Origin: Sodaliphilus sp050873765
Lineage (GTDB): Bacteria; Bacteroidota; Bacteroidia; Bacteroidales; Muribaculaceae
Length of the DNA stretch: 11,784 bases
Assembly (NCBI GenBank): GCA_050873765.1
Contig: JBNMJK010000072.1
Coordinates: forward strand, 1 to 11,784
Reading direction: 5' to 3'
How positions within the stretch are numbered: position 1 is the stretch's first letter; each line of letters starts with the position of its first letter. This document shows positions 11,602 to 11,784 of the stretch, in pieces. Under the pieces are notes generated by a model. It was not told where the DNA came from and ran no database searches. It saw only the letters and a program-made list of their open reading frames with translations. The translations under genes and the position numbers were made by a program.

Positions 11602-11784
11602 TTAGTAGTCGGAGGTGGGGAGGTCGGTGTCGAGGGGGCTATTGATGAGGTACACACGTGAGCGCGAACGGGTGATAGAGGTGTAGATCCATCGGCAGAA
11701 TTCGAGCTGTGCGAAAGCCTCGGGCATGATGGCATCCATATCGATAAACACATTTTGCCATTGTCCGCCTTGTGCCTTGTGGCA
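11602..11784 (-). CDS. Second RecD-like helicase, C-terminal part (cut by window edge)
   Basis: The last 60 codons and TAA stop of a helicase paralogous to the gene at 435-1934, in the opposite orientation. Aligned without gaps, 168 of 183 bases are the same (15 differences) and nine of 60 residues differ. The conserved CHKAQGGQW motif and the Arg finger region YTSITRSRSR are kept, so this end is not degenerate. Most differences change the protein (for example A/S, C/S, Y/C and G/D substitutions). The similarity continues about 20 bases past the stop. It lies 69 bp beyond the end of mtgA, which is convergent with it. Whether the rest of the gene is intact is outside the window. Confidence 0.9.
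   Translation of the reverse strand, partial: CHKAQGGQWQNVFIDMDAIMPEAFAQLEFCRWIYTSITRSRSRVYLINSPLDTDLPTSDY

Noticed and set aside
11602..11784. Assembly artefact duplicating the helicase end
   Set aside because: Fifteen scattered differences in 183 bp, mostly amino-acid changing with the frame kept, fit a real paralogue rather than a copied contig end.

Overview
The window looks like a chromosomal segment from a gut-type member of the Bacteroidales (Bacteroidota), perhaps Muribaculaceae or Prevotellaceae. The evidence is repeated -7 promoter boxes of the Bacteroidetes form TAnnTTTG, no clear Shine-Dalgarno sequences, a GH97 glycosidase, MenA, and two secreted proteins with a Prevotella-like C-terminal tail. 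The family level is inference; no rRNA is present to settle it.

Layout, left to right. (1) The 3' end of an ISL3-like transposase (2-127), then a complete tRNA-Ser(GGA) gene on the minus strand with its own promoter and intrinsic terminator. (2) A RecD/Dda-like superfamily 1 helicase (435-1934, +). (3) An A/T-rich gap (1935-2257) holding a promoter, a 10-bp closing stem and a terminator about 110 nt apart on the minus strand, which together look like a small structured RNA gene. (4) A complete IS3-family element (about 2258-3788) with orfA, orfB, an A7 frameshift site, 18-bp imperfect terminal repeats and palindromes next to both ends. (5) Two tandem paralogous secreted proteins on the minus strand (3815-4777 and 4952-5905), each with its own promoter; the upstream copy has a clear terminator and a T8G10 homopolymer tract just after its stop. 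(6) A secreted GH97 glycosidase (6121-8046, +) with the retaining, alpha-galactosidase-type Asp. (7) A convergent gap (8047-8266) made almost entirely of heptanucleotide repeats in two opposed arms around a 9-bp repeat core. (8) menA (minus) and a divergent + strand group: a putative lipoprotein, a SpoU-family RNA methyltransferase and the monofunctional transglycosylase mtgA. A second heptamer array fills the 5' leader of mtgA. (9) At the right edge, on the minus strand, the last 60 codons of a second RecD-like helicase, about 92% identical in DNA to the gene at 435-1934.

The genes serve menaquinone synthesis (menA), cell-wall glycan polymerisation (mtgA), RNA modification (SpoU), glycan breakdown (GH97) and DNA processing (helicases). 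No single pathway links them. No defence system, integrase or CRISPR array is visible. The most unusual features are the heptamer arrays, the candidate small RNA, and the facing helicase paralogues that enclose about 9.7 kb.
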